Source of the DNA: Nocardioides humilatus | Lineage (GTDB): Bacteria > Actinomycetota > Actinomycetes > Propionibacteriales > Nocardioidaceae | Length of the DNA stretch: 64,000 nucleotides | Reading direction: 5' to 3' | Assembly: GCF_008373755.1 (NCBI RefSeq) | Contig: NZ_VUJV01000004.1 | Span: 62,001-126,000 of the forward strand | The notes under the pieces: model-generated | Database searches by the model: none | What the model saw: only the letters and a program-made list of their open reading frames with translations | What the model was told of the DNA's origin: nothing | Position numbers and translations under genes: made by a program | Shown here: piece after piece, positions 1 through 8,770 of the stretch | How the letters are laid out: each line of letters begins with the position of its first letter | Numbering within the stretch: the first letter of the stretch is position 1

Positions 1-866
1 GCGCTCCCTCCACTCCGGACGATCCCGCCACCAGCGGGTCGGCCACGCCGTCCGTGCCCGCGGTGACCGAGGAACAAGTCGACATCGGCGGCCACGAGAT
101 CTACCTGCGCTGCTGGGGCGAGGCGGTCGTCGGCGAGCCCACGGTCCTGCTGATCTCGGGGATGGGCCCGGACGTGACCTACTGGAGCAAGATGGCCTCG
201 GAGTTCGCCACCGACGGTCACCACCTCTGCGGCTACGACAGGCTGGGGGTCGGCGGCAGCTCGCTCCCCTCGGAGGACCGTCGCACCACCGAGGACCAGG
301 TCGACGACCTGCTGGCGCTGCTCGACGCCGCCGGGTTGGACGAGCCGATGGTCATCGTCGCTCACTCGCTGGGCTCGCTCCCCGCCCTCGGGCTCGCCGA
401 TCGGGCGCCGGAGCTCGTGGCCGGCGCCGTGCTCATCGAGCCCTGGGGTCCGCGCGTCGCCGGGAAGCAGCTCGCCGTACTGCCGCCGGAGAAGGCGGAC
501 GAGTCACAGGACCTCGTCATGGAGCGGTCGTTCCTGACCGGCTACATCGCCGACCCCGACCAGAACAACGAGCACCTCCTCCTCACCGCCTGCAACGAGG
601 AGGGCATCGCCGTGCTCGACAAGCCCGGCAGGCTGTTCGGTAACCACCCGGTGGTCGTCCTGCAGGCGCCGCTCCCCCGACGACCGGCCGGCCTCCCCCG
701 CGACTACGACGCCGTCAGCCGGGCGGCGTGGGTCGACGCCAACGACGAGTTCGCCACCGAGTCGACCGACGGGAAGGTCATCGTGGTGAAGCACACGGGC
801 CACGACATCCACATCGATCGTCCCGACGCGGTCATCGAGGCGATCCTCGACGTGCTTGCCGGATAG
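1..866 (+). CDS. alpha/beta hydrolase, 5' end outside the window
   Basis: Alpha/beta-hydrolase fold enzyme. Numbering from the GTG at 54, the nucleophile elbow is AHSLGS with Ser105, the oxyanion-side motif is LISGMG near 34-39, and the C-terminal GHDIH-x-DRP motif near 249-256 supplies the catalytic His. The frame stays open upstream of position 54 to the window edge and reads Ala/Pro/Ser/Thr-rich (APSTPDDPATSGSATPSV), which looks like the flexible linker after a signal peptide or lipobox. I therefore treat the gene as 5'-truncated by the window and probably exported; a cytoplasmic enzyme starting at GTG 54 is the alternative. Substrate unknown; the fold covers esterases, lipases and haloperoxidases. 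A LON-domain gene follows 28 nt downstream on the same strand with its own -10 box. Confidence 0.8.
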   Translation, partial: APSTPDDPATSGSATPSVPAVTEEQVDIGGHEIYLRCWGEAVVGEPTVLLISGMGPDVTYWSKMASEFATDGHHLCGYDRLGVGGSSLPSEDRRTTEDQVDDLLALLDAAGLDEPMVIVAHSLGSLPALGLADRAPELVAGAVLIEPWGPRVAGKQLAVLPPEKADESQDLVMERSFLTGYIADPDQNNEHLLLTACNEEGIAVLDKPGRLFGNHPVVVLQAPLPRRPAGLPRDYDAVSRAAWVDANDEFATESTDGKVIVVKHTGHDIHIDRPDAVIEAILDVLAG

Positions 867-882
867 TCGGGGTCCCGGCGGC

Positions 883-888
883 TAGGTT
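883..888 (+). promoter_or_regulatory. -10 box TAGGTT of a leaderless promoter for the LON-domain gene
   Basis: TAGGTT lies 6 nt before the GTG at 895, the spacing expected if transcription starts at the first base of the start codon. No convincing -35 hexamer is visible. The same layout recurs at several genes in this window. Confidence 0.45.
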
Positions 889-894
889 GAAGGG

Positions 895-1563
895 GTGGTG
901 ACCGACCGGCTCCCGATGTTCCCCCTGAACACCGTGCTGTTCCCGGGTGTCACCGTGCCGCTGCACGTCTTCGAGGACCGCTACCGCGCGCTGATGCACC
1001 ACCTGCTGCGCCTCGAGGACCCGGCCGAACGCCTCTTCGGGTCGGTGGCGATCCGCGAGGGATACGAGGTCGGTGACCACGGCGCACAGTCGCTCTACCG
1101 GATCGGGGTACGCCTCCAGCTCAGCGAGGTCGAGGCACATCCTGACGGCACCTTCGACATCGTCGTCGTCGGTCGCGACCGGATCCGGCTCGACAAGCTC
1201 GAGCGCGGCGACCTCTTCCCCGTCGGCGAGGTCGACGAGCTGCCCGAGCCCGACGTGAAGGTGCCCGAGGCGCTCCTCGACCTGGCGCGCGCGACGTTCA
1301 CCGCCTACCGCCACGTGCTCAGTGAGATCTCGGCCGATCCCTACCGCGGCAGCCTGCCCACCGATCCCACCTACCTCTCGTGGGTGCTCGCCGCGTGCGC
1401 ACCACTCCCGATCTCCGAGCGACAGCAACTGCTCGAGGCCGCCGATGCCGAGGAGCGGCTCACGCTGGTCACCGACCTGCTCCGCAGCGAGCTCCAGACG
1501 ATGAACGTCATCAGCTCTCTCCCGGCGACCGAGGTCGCCCGGACGCGCTGGTCGCCCAACTGA
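895..1563 (+). CDS. LON peptidase substrate-binding domain protein
   Basis: A 222-residue stand-alone LON N-terminal (PUA-like) domain protein. It opens with the family signature LPMFPLNTVLFPGVTVPLH (residues 5-23) followed by FEDRYRALM, which corresponds to the N-terminal domain of Lon proteases. There is no AAA or Ser-Lys protease domain, so it cannot be a protease itself; family members are thought to bind unfolded substrates, but their exact role is not established. Two consecutive GTG codons (895, 898) can serve as start. A YbaK-type deacylase follows 30 nt downstream, so the two may be co-transcribed. Confidence 0.88.
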   Translation: MVTDRLPMFPLNTVLFPGVTVPLHVFEDRYRALMHHLLRLEDPAERLFGSVAIREGYEVGDHGAQSLYRIGVRLQLSEVEAHPDGTFDIVVVGRDRIRLDKLERGDLFPVGEVDELPEPDVKVPEALLDLARATFTAYRHVLSEISADPYRGSLPTDPTYLSWVLAACAPLPISERQQLLEAADAEERLTLVTDLLRSELQTMNVISSLPATEVARTRWSPN

Positions 1564-1593
1564 CGCCCTGGCCGATGCAGTGATGGCTCAGTG

Positions 1594-2088
1594 ATGGCGA
1601 AGAAGCAGCGCGCCGGGGGCACCCCGGCCACCACCGCCCTGACCACCGCCGGCGCGGACTTCACCGTGCACGACTATGACCACGACCCGCGGTCGGACTC
1701 CTACGGCGAGGAAGCCGCCCACGCGCTCGGCATCTCCGCCGCCCAGGTGTTCAAGACACTGCTCGCCGACGTCGACGGCACCCTCACGGTCGCAGTGGTG
1801 CCCGTCTCCGGCCAGCTCGACCTGAAGGCGCTGGCCCGCGCCGTGGGCGGCCGCAAGGCCGCCATGGCCGACCCCAAGGCAGCAGAGCGCTCGACCGGCT
1901 ATGTCGTCGGCGGGATCTCACCGCTCGGCCAGAAGCGGCTCCACCCGACCGTCGTCGATGAGAGCGCTCTCGCACACTCCACGGTGTTCGTCTCGGCGGG
2001 TCGACGCGGGCTCGAGGTCGAGCTTGCCCCCGCGGATCTGGTGAGTCTCACCGCTGCGATCACCGCCGACATCGGCCGGCCGAAGTAG
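1594..2088 (+). CDS. ybaK: YbaK/EbsC-type Cys-tRNA(Pro) deacylase
   Basis: A 164-residue YbaK/ProX-domain protein. This family hydrolyses misacylated tRNAs in trans, classically Cys-tRNA(Pro). Supporting motifs are TPATTALTTAG near the N-terminus, the HDPRSDSYGEEAAHALG segment, AAQVFKTLLA near 55 with the catalytic-type Lys, the central VPVSGQLDLKALARA stretch and the GYVVGGISPLGQK loop. Length is normal for the cytoplasmic single-domain form. The start is ATG at 1594; GTG at 1591 is in frame just before it. A second, more divergent YbaK-domain gene occurs at 37800, so this genome has at least two. The gene ends 153 nt before an unrelated secreted-protein gene. Confidence 0.9.
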   Translation: MAKKQRAGGTPATTALTTAGADFTVHDYDHDPRSDSYGEEAAHALGISAAQVFKTLLADVDGTLTVAVVPVSGQLDLKALARAVGGRKAAMADPKAAERSTGYVVGGISPLGQKRLHPTVVDESALAHSTVFVSAGRRGLEVELAPADLVSLTAAITADIGRPK

Positions 2089-2180
2089 TTCGAAACTCCG
2101 CCTTCTTGCACCGCGCCGTTGTCGTCCACCGGAGCAACCGGCCTGAGCACCGTCTGATCGGTTTCCAAAGACAACTCGAT

Positions 2181-2226
2181 ATGTTGTAATACGAACCTTG
2201 ATTGAACGCCAAGTTCATTACAACAT
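2181..2226 (+). promoter_or_regulatory. long hairpin / inverted repeat just upstream of the secreted-protein gene
   Basis: ATGTTGTAAT at 2181-2190 and its exact reverse complement ATTACAACAT at 2217-2226 form 10-bp arms. Inside them GAAC-c-TTG (2193-2200) can pair with CAAGTTC (2210-2216), giving a nearly continuous 17-bp stem with small bulges and a 9-nt loop. It ends 15 nt before the ATG at 2242, directly ahead of the G-rich ribosome binding site. It could be a dyad operator or an mRNA hairpin controlling translation. It is AT-rich compared with its surroundings. Confidence 0.6.
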
Positions 2227-2241
2227 CCCTCGGGGGGAACA

Positions 2242-2796
2242 ATGCAGTTCAGACGCAGCGCCATCGTGATCGTCTTGTCGATCGCAACCTTCGTCTCACT
2301 TCTGGCCCTCGATCCGCGCGCCAACGCAACAGCGCCATCTACCGGCACCGAAACCGTCCACGCGTCTCCGACCGCTGGCGATCACACGGATACGGTTGAA
2401 CAGACCCCAAATTCGCGGGGGGTTCTGTACTACCTCAACCTCGGTGAGGTCTCGCGGCGTGTCGTCGAAGAGACCGAATGGCAAAGCACCCTGAGCGACA
2501 ACTGGTACGCGTGGATGCTCGACTTCCTCACCGGCGGCCAAGACACTGTCATGAAGGGCATCAAGCTCCGCGTGAAAACACAGTACGAGGCGTTCGCCCA
2601 CCTGCCTGATGCGCCGGTCTACGTCGTTACGGTGGTCTGGAACTATTTCAAGATCGGCACGCGCACGTGCGCTGCCGGCACCTGCACGTCGCCGCAGTGG
2701 GACATCGTTGGACGGAAACAGCTTCGGTCGTACGTTTCGACATGCTTCAACTATCAGTACTGCAGTATTCAAGCGAGGGAACGGACCAACGGATGA
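2242..2796 (+). CDS. secreted protein of unknown function
   Basis: A 184-residue protein that I do not recognise. A signal peptide is clear: Arg residues at 4-5, then a hydrophobic core (IVIVLSIATFVSLLALD), and a likely cleavage site near ANATA at about 30-34. The mature part has four Cys (RTCAAGTC and STCFNYQYC) that could form two disulfides, and is rich in Tyr/Trp/Val, suggesting a small beta-rich extracellular domain. The start ATG at 2242 is preceded by CGGGGGGAAC, a usable ribosome binding site. Its stop codon overlaps the start of the next small membrane-protein gene (ATGA), so the two are translationally coupled. Base composition is less GC-rich than in neighbours, and a long hairpin sits in front, hinting at recent acquisition. 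Confidence 0.75.
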   Translation: MQFRRSAIVIVLSIATFVSLLALDPRANATAPSTGTETVHASPTAGDHTDTVEQTPNSRGVLYYLNLGEVSRRVVEETEWQSTLSDNWYAWMLDFLTGGQDTVMKGIKLRVKTQYEAFAHLPDAPVYVVTVVWNYFKIGTRTCAAGTCTSPQWDIVGRKQLRSYVSTCFNYQYCSIQARERTNG

Positions 2797-3020
2797 GCAC
2801 GCAGCAACCCTCGCCTGCCCTGACGGGCGTCGTTGCGATCGTGGCCTTCGGTGCAGGCGGTGCGCTCGGCGCTGCAGTCGCGGCGGCTTTGGCTGCGACC
2901 GACGTCGTCGCGGTACTTCTCTGGATCGCCGGCGCGTTCGTCGGCTACCGCGCCGGAAGGGCGCTTCTGCGCCGGATCTTCGTGCGGGCGGCGCACGGAG
3001 TGGCGCCGGTCGGCGACTGA
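2793..3020 (+). CDS. small membrane protein coupled to the upstream secreted protein
   Basis: A 75-residue protein with two hydrophobic, Ala/Gly/Val-rich segments at roughly residues 10-35 and 38-55, followed by a basic tail (RAGRALLRRIFVR), so an inner-membrane hairpin is likely. I chose the ATG at 2793 because it overlaps the preceding stop codon in an ATGA arrangement; the frame is open further upstream (to 2667) but that part lies inside the upstream gene. Function unknown. The coupling suggests that it acts with the secreted protein, for example as a membrane partner or immunity-like factor, but this is inference only. Confidence 0.65.
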   Translation: MSTQQPSPALTGVVAIVAFGAGGALGAAVAAALAATDVVAVLLWIAGAFVGYRAGRALLRRIFVRAAHGVAPVGD

Positions 3021-3027
3021 GCTCGCG

Positions 3028-3648
3028 TTACGGCTCCTGGCGGGCGCCGGGCGCGGCGAGCCAGGTGCCGGCGTCGCGCTGAGCAGCCTGGGAGCCGCGG
3101 AAGCTTCCGATCCACTCCGCGACGACCACGGTGAGCGAGAAGCCGGCCAACGCGCCCAGCGGCCAGCAGAGGAACGGGGTCCATCCGCTCACCTCGATGG
3201 CGGCGTCGTACTCCTTGCAGGGTGCCTCGGTGCAGACGGCCGACTTCTTGGCGTACTGCTGGGGATCCGGCGGGCTCAACACGTTGCCGACGCCCCACGC
3301 GAGGAACGCCGCGAGGGCGCTGCCGACGATGAGGGACCCGAGCGCGACCAGGGCCTGGCGTCGGCCGAGAAGTGCGGCGAGCACGCCCAGCACGAGTCCG
3401 AGGCCGATCCCGATGATCGCGTATTGAGCCGGACCGTTGAACTGGTGGGCGATGCCCTTGTCGGTCGGGTCGAGCCAGAGGATGCGCCCGTCGAGCGTCT
3501 CGTAGATCGAGCCCTTGTTCGGCGGCCCCCACCACTGGTACCAGAGCCAGCCGCCGAGTGCACCGACCGCGGCGCTGGCCGTGACGACCACTCCCCCGAC
3601 CACGATGCCGGCGGACGAGGGCGCGCGTTCCTGCGACTCGGTCTCCAC
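3028..3648 (-). CDS. four-helix membrane protein downstream of dnaE
   Basis: A membrane protein of about 206 residues, not recognised with certainty. Predicted membrane segments are SSAGIVVGGVVVTASAAVGA, YAIIGIGLGLVLGVLAALLG, LVALGSLIVGSALAAFLAWG and a C-terminal WPLGALAGFSLTVVVAEWIG, with a two-Cys loop (VCTEAPCKEYD) between the third and fourth. I favour the GTG at 3648, which has GGCAGG 8 nt upstream; an in-frame GTG at 3687 would overlap dnaE by 16 nt and lacks a ribosome binding site. It follows dnaE on the same strand and converges with the small membrane-protein gene at 3020. Resembles the actinobacterial hypothetical membrane proteins often annotated as DUF2567, but this is a weak guess. 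Confidence 0.65.
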   Translation of the reverse strand: METESQERAPSSAGIVVGGVVVTASAAVGALGGWLWYQWWGPPNKGSIYETLDGRILWLDPTDKGIAHQFNGPAQYAIIGIGLGLVLGVLAALLGRRQALVALGSLIVGSALAAFLAWGVGNVLSPPDPQQYAKKSAVCTEAPCKEYDAAIEVSGWTPFLCWPLGALAGFSLTVVVAEWIGSFRGSQAAQRDAGTWLAAPGARQEP

Positions 3649-3671
3649 CGTTGCATCCTGCCAGGGGGCCT

Positions 3672-6600
3672 CTAGCCCGCGAGGCACTGGGGACCGAGCA
3701 GTTGCTTGAGATCGGCGAACAGTGAGGGGCTCGGGGACACTCGGAGGTTGTCGTCGAGGCGCATCACCCGGGTCGCGTCGCGCATGAGCAGGCGAAGCCG
3801 GACCTCGGTGAGACCGGGGTGGCTCGCGAGCACCTCCCGCAGCTGAGCGATCACCGGTGCCGTGCAGCGGGTCGAGGGCAGGCTGATGACGACCGGGCCG
3901 TCCGTGTTGGTCTCCAGGTCGGGGACCGTCACCTCCATCGCGTGCAGCTCAGGCTGGTCCTTGCTGCGCGACACTCGTCCCTTGACCGTGATGATCGCGT
4001 CAGGCATCAGGTAGGGGCTGGCCAGCTGATAGGCGCTCGGGAACAGCAGCACGTCGATCGCACCCTCGAGGTCCTCGAGGGTGATCATCGCCCACGGGTC
4101 GCCCTTCTTGGTGATCTTGCGCTGCACCGAGGTGACGAGACCGCTGACCGTGACCACGGCCTGGTCGGGCAGCTCCTCGTTGGTCATCAGGTCACCGACG
4201 GTGCTGTCGGCGCTGCCGGCGAGGACGTGCTCGAGGCCGAGCAAGGGATGGTCAGAGACGTAGAGCCCGAGCATGTCCCGCTCATGGCCGAGCAGGGTGG
4301 TCTTGTCCCACTCGTCGAGGTCGGGGATCGTCACGCTGACCCCGAAGTCGCCGCCCTCGATGTCGTCGAGGCCGGCGAAGAGCGAGTCCTGACCGATCGC
4401 CTCGTTGCGCTTGATGTCGACGTATTGATCCACCGCCGTCTCGTGAATTGCGACGAGCGCGCGCCGGCGGTGCTTGAGGTCGTCGAAGGCGCCGGCCTTG
4501 ATGAGCGACTCGATGACCCGCTTGTTGCAGACCAGCGCCGGCACCTTGTCGAGGAAGTCGTTGAACGACTCGTAGCGCCCCTTGGTCTCGCGCGTGCCCA
4601 CGACCTGCTCGACGACGTTGGCTCCGACGTTGCGGATCGCCGTCATGCCGAAGCGGATGTCGGTGCCGACCGCGGTGAAGTCGTGGGACGACTCGTTGAC
4701 GTCGGGCGGGAGGACCTGGATCTTCATCCGGCGACACTCGTTGAGGTAGATCGCCATCTTGTCCTTGTCGTTCTTGACCGAGGTCAAGAGCGCCGCCATG
4801 TATTCGGTCGGGTAGTTGGCCTTGAGGTAGGCCGTCCAGTAGGTGATGACGCCGTAGGCCGCCGAGTGCGACTTGTTGAAGGCGTAGTCGGCGAAGGGGA
4901 CCAAGATCTCCCACAGCGTCTTGATCGCGTCTTGCGGATAACCGCGTTCGAGCATGCCCGACTCGAAGCCGGCGTACTGCTTGTCGAGCTCTTCCTTCTT
5001 CTTCTTGCCCATCGCTCGCCGCATGTTGTCGGCGGCGCCGAGGGAGAAGCCGGCGAGCACCTGGGCGATCGCCATGACCTGCTCTTGGTAGACGATCAGC
5101 CCGTAGGTCTCCCCCAGCACCGACTCGAGTGCGTCGGCCAGCGCCGGGTGGATCGGCGTGATCGGCTCGCGGCCGTTCTTGCGGTGGGCGTATTTGTTGT
5201 GGGAGTCGGCTCCCATCGGACCCGGCCGGTAGAGGGCCGAGACCGCCGTGATGTCGGCGAACTGGTCGGGGAGCATCGACCGCAGCAGCGCGCGCATGCC
5301 GCCACCATCGAGCTGGAACACGCCGAGGGTGTCGCCGCGCCCCATCAGCTCATAGGTGGGCCGGTCATCGAAGGGCAGGTCCTCCAGCACGACGGTCTCG
5401 TCGCGGTTGGCCTTGATGTTGACCAGCGCGTCTTCGAGCGTGTGGAGGTTGGACAGGCCGAGGAAGTCCATCTTGACCAGCCCGAGCGACTCGCACATCG
5501 GGTAGTCGAACTGCGTGATGACGGTGCCGTCCTGCGGCCGCGCCATGATCGGCACCACGTCGATGATGGGCTCGCTGGACATGATCACGCCGGCAGCGTG
5601 GACGCCCCAGTTGCGGATCTGACCCTCGAGACCGAGCGCGGTCTCGTAGATGCGCCGGACGTCGGTGTCCTGCTCGTGCAGCGCCCGGAACTCGCCACCC
5701 TCGCCGTAACGCTTGTCCTCGGGGTTGAAGATGTCGTTGAGCCGGACGCCCTTGCCCATGACGTCGGGCGGCAGCGCCTTGGTGATCCGGTCGCTCACCG
5801 CGAAGCCGTAGTCGAGCACCCGGGCGGCGTCCTTGATCGCAGCCTTGGCCTTGAGTCGGCCGAACGTCGCGATCTGGGCGACGCGGTCGGCGCCGTACTT
5901 CTGCGTGACGTAGGCGATGACCTCGCCGCGACGGTGGTCGTCGAAGTCGATGTCGAAGTCGGGCATCGAGGGACGCTCGGGGTTGAGGAAACGCTCGAAG
6001 AACAGGCCGTGCTCGAGGGGGCACAGGTCGGTGATCCGCAACGCGTAGGCCGCGATCGACCCGGCGCCGGAACCTCGGCCGGGACCGACCCGGATGCCGT
6101 TGTCCTTGGCCCAGTTGATGAAGTCGGCGACCACGAGGTAGTAGCCGCAGTAGCCCTTCTGGGAGATGATCCCGAGCTCCATGTCGACCCGCTCGCGAAC
6201 CTCTGCGGACAGCCGCTCGCCCGGGTAGCGGGACTCGATGCCGCGCCACACCTCCTTGGAGAACCAGGACTCCTCGGTCTCCCCGGCCGGGACGTCGGCG
6301 CGGGCCATGTAGCCACCGGTCGACTCGGTGAACTCGACCTCGCACCGCTCAGCGATGAGCAGGGTGTTGTCGCACGCCTCGGGCATCCCGAACCGGTCGG
6401 CCCAGAGCTCGCGCATCTCCGCGGCGGACTTGATGTAGTAGCCGCCGCCGTCGAACTTGAGCCGGTTGGTGTCGGACAGACGCTTGCCCGACGCCACGCA
6501 GATCAAGGCGTCGTGGGCAGCCGCGTCGTCGGGGTTGTTGTAGTGGGAGTCGTTGGTCGCGACCGGCGGGATGCCGAGGTCCTTGCCGAGCCGCAGCAGG

Positions 6601-7226
6601 TCGTCACGGACCCGCTTCTCGATGTCGATCCCGTGATCCATCAGCTCCAGGAAGAAGCTGTCCTTGCCGAAGATCTCCTGGAACTCCGCCGCCGAGCGCC
6701 GGGCCTCGTCGTATTGCCCGAGCCGCAGGCGCGTCTGAATCTCGCCCGACGGGCAGCCCGTCGTGGCGATCAAGCCCTTCGCATAGGTGTTGAGCAGCTC
6801 GCGGTCGGCCCGCGGCTTGTAGAAGAAGCCCTCCAGGCTCGAGCGGGAAGAGAGCCGGAAGAGGTTGTGCATGCCCTCCGTGGTCGAGGCCCACATCGTC
6901 ATGTGGGTGTAGGCACCACCGCCCGCGACGTCGTTGCCGCCCTCCTCGGCGATGTCGCCCTGGCCCCACCGCACGCGGCGCCGCTCGCCACGCTCGGTCT
7001 GGGGCGTCAGGTAGGCCTCGATGCCGATGATCGGGCGGACGTCGTATTTCTTCGCCTTGGAGTAGAAGTCGTAGGCGCCGTGGAGGTTGCCGTGGTCGGT
7101 CATCGCGATCGACGACATGCCGAGGTCGCGCACGCGGGTGAAGAGCCCGTCGAGCAGCGAGGCGCCGTCCAGCATCGAGTATTCGGTGTGGACGTGCAGG
7201 TGGACGAAGTCCCCGGCGGCTGCCAT
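3672..7226 (-). CDS. dnaE: DNA polymerase III subunit alpha
   Basis: Replicative C-family DNA polymerase, 1184 residues, the normal size for actinobacterial DnaE1. The N-terminal PHP domain is intact with HLHVHTEYSMLDG at about 8-20 and TDHGNLHGAYDFY near 42. The palm domain carries the catalytic PDFDIDFDD motif at about 421-429 and VKMDFLGL near 581. A helix-hairpin-helix region (CNKRVIESLIKAGAFDDL) lies near 900 and the OB fold (VTVSGLVTSVQRK) near 1030. The full set of palm aspartates and PHP metal ligands suggests an active polymerase with possible PHP proofreading. It starts at ATG 7226; 151 nt separate it from the GNAT gene upstream, so it probably has its own promoter, and the membrane-protein gene follows directly. 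Confidence 0.98.
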   Translation of the reverse strand: MAAAGDFVHLHVHTEYSMLDGASLLDGLFTRVRDLGMSSIAMTDHGNLHGAYDFYSKAKKYDVRPIIGIEAYLTPQTERGERRRVRWGQGDIAEEGGNDVAGGGAYTHMTMWASTTEGMHNLFRLSSRSSLEGFFYKPRADRELLNTYAKGLIATTGCPSGEIQTRLRLGQYDEARRSAAEFQEIFGKDSFFLELMDHGIDIEKRVRDDLLRLGKDLGIPPVATNDSHYNNPDDAAAHDALICVASGKRLSDTNRLKFDGGGYYIKSAAEMRELWADRFGMPEACDNTLLIAERCEVEFTESTGGYMARADVPAGETEESWFSKEVWRGIESRYPGERLSAEVRERVDMELGIISQKGYCGYYLVVADFINWAKDNGIRVGPGRGSGAGSIAAYALRITDLCPLEHGLFFERFLNPERPSMPDFDIDFDDHRRGEVIAYVTQKYGADRVAQIATFGRLKAKAAIKDAARVLDYGFAVSDRITKALPPDVMGKGVRLNDIFNPEDKRYGEGGEFRALHEQDTDVRRIYETALGLEGQIRNWGVHAAGVIMSSEPIIDVVPIMARPQDGTVITQFDYPMCESLGLVKMDFLGLSNLHTLEDALVNIKANRDETVVLEDLPFDDRPTYELMGRGDTLGVFQLDGGGMRALLRSMLPDQFADITAVSALYRPGPMGADSHNKYAHRKNGREPITPIHPALADALESVLGETYGLIVYQEQVMAIAQVLAGFSLGAADNMRRAMGKKKKEELDKQYAGFESGMLERGYPQDAIKTLWEILVPFADYAFNKSHSAAYGVITYWTAYLKANYPTEYMAALLTSVKNDKDKMAIYLNECRRMKIQVLPPDVNESSHDFTAVGTDIRFGMTAIRNVGANVVEQVVGTRETKGRYESFNDFLDKVPALVCNKRVIESLIKAGAFDDLKHRRRALVAIHETAVDQYVDIKRNEAIGQDSLFAGLDDIEGGDFGVSVTIPDLDEWDKTTLLGHERDMLGLYVSDHPLLGLEHVLAGSADSTVGDLMTNEELPDQAVVTVSGLVTSVQRKITKKGDPWAMITLEDLEGAIDVLLFPSAYQLASPYLMPDAIITVKGRVSRSKDQPELHAMEVTVPDLETNTDGPVVISLPSTRCTAPVIAQLREVLASHPGLTEVRLRLLMRDATRVMRLDDNLRVSPSPSLFADLKQLLGPQCLAG

Positions 7227-7377
7227 CGGTGCTAGGTGCTCCTCGCAAGGTGGTGGACGCTCAGCGTCGGAGGATGGGGCGATCGGGGAAGAGGTTCAGA
7301 CTAACCCGCCGATACGGCCAGGTTAGGAGGACCCTCCGACACATCGACGGGTGAGACGACCAGTTCCCGCCTGCACG

Positions 7378-7848
7378 CTAGGCGCTGCCGGGCCACTCCA
7401 TCCGGACGTCGGGCTCGCGCTCCTCGTTGCCGCTCCCGTCGGTGCGCTCGCGCTCGACGAGGCCGCGCCGCAGGTAGAACGCACGGGCCGGCTCGTTGAC
7501 CTCGAAGACCCAGAGGCCGAACCCCTGCGGGCGCAGCGACTTCACCAGGTCGAGCAGCGCGCTGCCGACCCCAGCGCCGGCATGGGCCGGTGCTACGTAG
7601 AGGTCGTCGAGCCAGGTCGGGGTGAAGCGTGCGTAGCCGACCACGAGGCCATCGATCTCGGCGACCCACACGTCGTCCTCGCCGATCCGGCGAGCGAGCC
7701 AGGCGCGCACATCGGCGTCGGAGTGGATGCCCGGAGGCATCGATGCGGCCCGCCTGCTCGCCAGTTGAACGTCGGCGACAGCGTCCGCGTCGTCGGGCAG
7801 CGCCGGGCGGAGGACCATCTCCGCGGCTGTCGCGTCAGTCCGTGTCAC
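7378..7848 (-). CDS. GNAT family N-acetyltransferase
   Basis: A 156-residue GNAT acetyltransferase. The acetyl-CoA binding motif A is visible as [21 protein letters not shown] (positions about 80-100, with the AGAGVGSAL pyrophosphate loop), and motif B as [21 protein letters not shown] (about 109-129). The acceptor substrate cannot be predicted. The GTG start at 7848 overlaps the end of the upstream pseudouridine synthase gene by 14 nt; an internal ATG at 7818 ([10 protein letters not shown]) is an equally plausible start because the fold begins there. It appears to be the last gene of the lspA-RluA-GNAT stretch before the dnaE promoter region. Confidence 0.88.
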   Translation of the reverse strand: MTRTDATAAEMVLRPALPDDADAVADVQLASRRAASMPPGIHSDADVRAWLARRIGEDDVWVAEIDGLVVGYARFTPTWLDDLYVAPAHAGAGVGSALLDLVKSLRPQGFGLWVFEVNEPARAFYLRRGLVERERTDGSGNEEREPDVRMEWPGSA

Positions 7849-8770
7849 GGATGACGTCGAGGGCGTGGGCCAGGTCGTCGGGGTAGGTCGACTCGTACTC
7901 GACCTGGTCGCCGGTGTCCGGGTGCTCGAATCCCAGACGTACGGCGTGCAGCCACTGCCGCGTCAGCCCGAGCCGCTTCCCCAGGGTCGGATCAGCGCCA
8001 TAGGTGAGGTCGCCGCAGCACGGGTGCCGCAGCGCAGCCATGTGCACCCGGATCTGGTGCGTGCGGCCGGTTTCGAGGTGGACCTCGAGCAGGCTCGCGA
8101 ACCGGTGGGCCTCGAGGGTCTCGTAGTGGGTGATGCTGGCGCGTCCGCCCTCCATCACCGCGAACTTGTAGTCGGCACCCGGGTGGCGGCCGATCGGCGC
8201 GTCCACGGTTCCGGACAGCGGGTCGGGGTGCCCCTGGACCAGCGCGTGGTAGGTCTTGTCGACGGTCCGATGACGGAAGGCGTTCTTGAGGACCGAGTAG
8301 GCGTGCTCGGACTTGGCGATCACCATCACGCCCGAGGTGCCCACGTCGAGGCGCTGCACGATGCCCTCGCGTTCCTTGGCGCCCGAAGTCGAGATCCGGA
8401 ATCCCGCCCCGGCCAGGTGGCCGACGACGGTCGGCCCGCGCCAGCCCGGCGAGGGGTGCACGGCTACGCCGACGGGCTTGTCGATCACCACGATCGAGGA
8501 GTCGTCGTGGATGATCTTGATGCCCTCGACGATCTCGGGGACGATCTCGAGCGGATCGGACTCGGCCGGGATCTCGACGTCGAGGACGGCACCGGGCAGC
8601 ACGCGCTCGCTCTTGCTCACGTCATTGCCGTCGAGGCGCACCCTGCCCTCGGCGATGAGCTCGGCGGCACGCGAGCGCGACAGCCCGAACAGCTGCGCCA
8701 TCGCGACGTCGACACGCTGGCCGTCCAGGCCGTCGGGCACGGGAAGGCTGCGATGGTCGACGCTGGTCAC
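7835..8770 (-). CDS. RluA family 23S rRNA pseudouridine synthase (RluD-like)
   Basis: A 311-residue pseudouridine synthase. An S4 RNA-binding domain covers about residues 17-75 ([24 protein letters not shown]), followed by the catalytic domain with HPSPGW and the [12 protein letters not shown] signature near 138-149 carrying the catalytic Asp, then [13 protein letters not shown] near 236-248. This S4 plus RluA layout is that of RluD/RluC-type enzymes acting on 23S rRNA, but the exact target uridines cannot be read from the sequence. Its GTG start at 8770 overlaps the stop of lspA (GTGA), the lspA-rluD arrangement common across bacteria, so translation is coupled. Confidence 0.93.
   Translation of the reverse strand: MTSVDHRSLPVPDGLDGQRVDVAMAQLFGLSRSRAAELIAEGRVRLDGNDVSKSERVLPGAVLDVEIPAESDPLEIVPEIVEGIKIIHDDSSIVVIDKPVGVAVHPSPGWRGPTVVGHLAGAGFRISTSGAKEREGIVQRLDVGTSGVMVIAKSEHAYSVLKNAFRHRTVDKTYHALVQGHPDPLSGTVDAPIGRHPGADYKFAVMEGGRASITHYETLEAHRFASLLEVHLETGRTHQIRVHMAALRHPCCGDLTYGADPTLGKRLGLTRQWLHAVRLGFEHPDTGDQVEYESTYPDDLAHALDVIRDTD

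Noticed and set aside
3819-7235. 1138-codon open frame on the plus strand opposite dnaE
   Set aside because: It is the antisense of an unambiguous dnaE gene; long open antisense frames arise from third-position GC bias, and the translation (repeated Val/Asp/Gly/Arg runs) matches no family.
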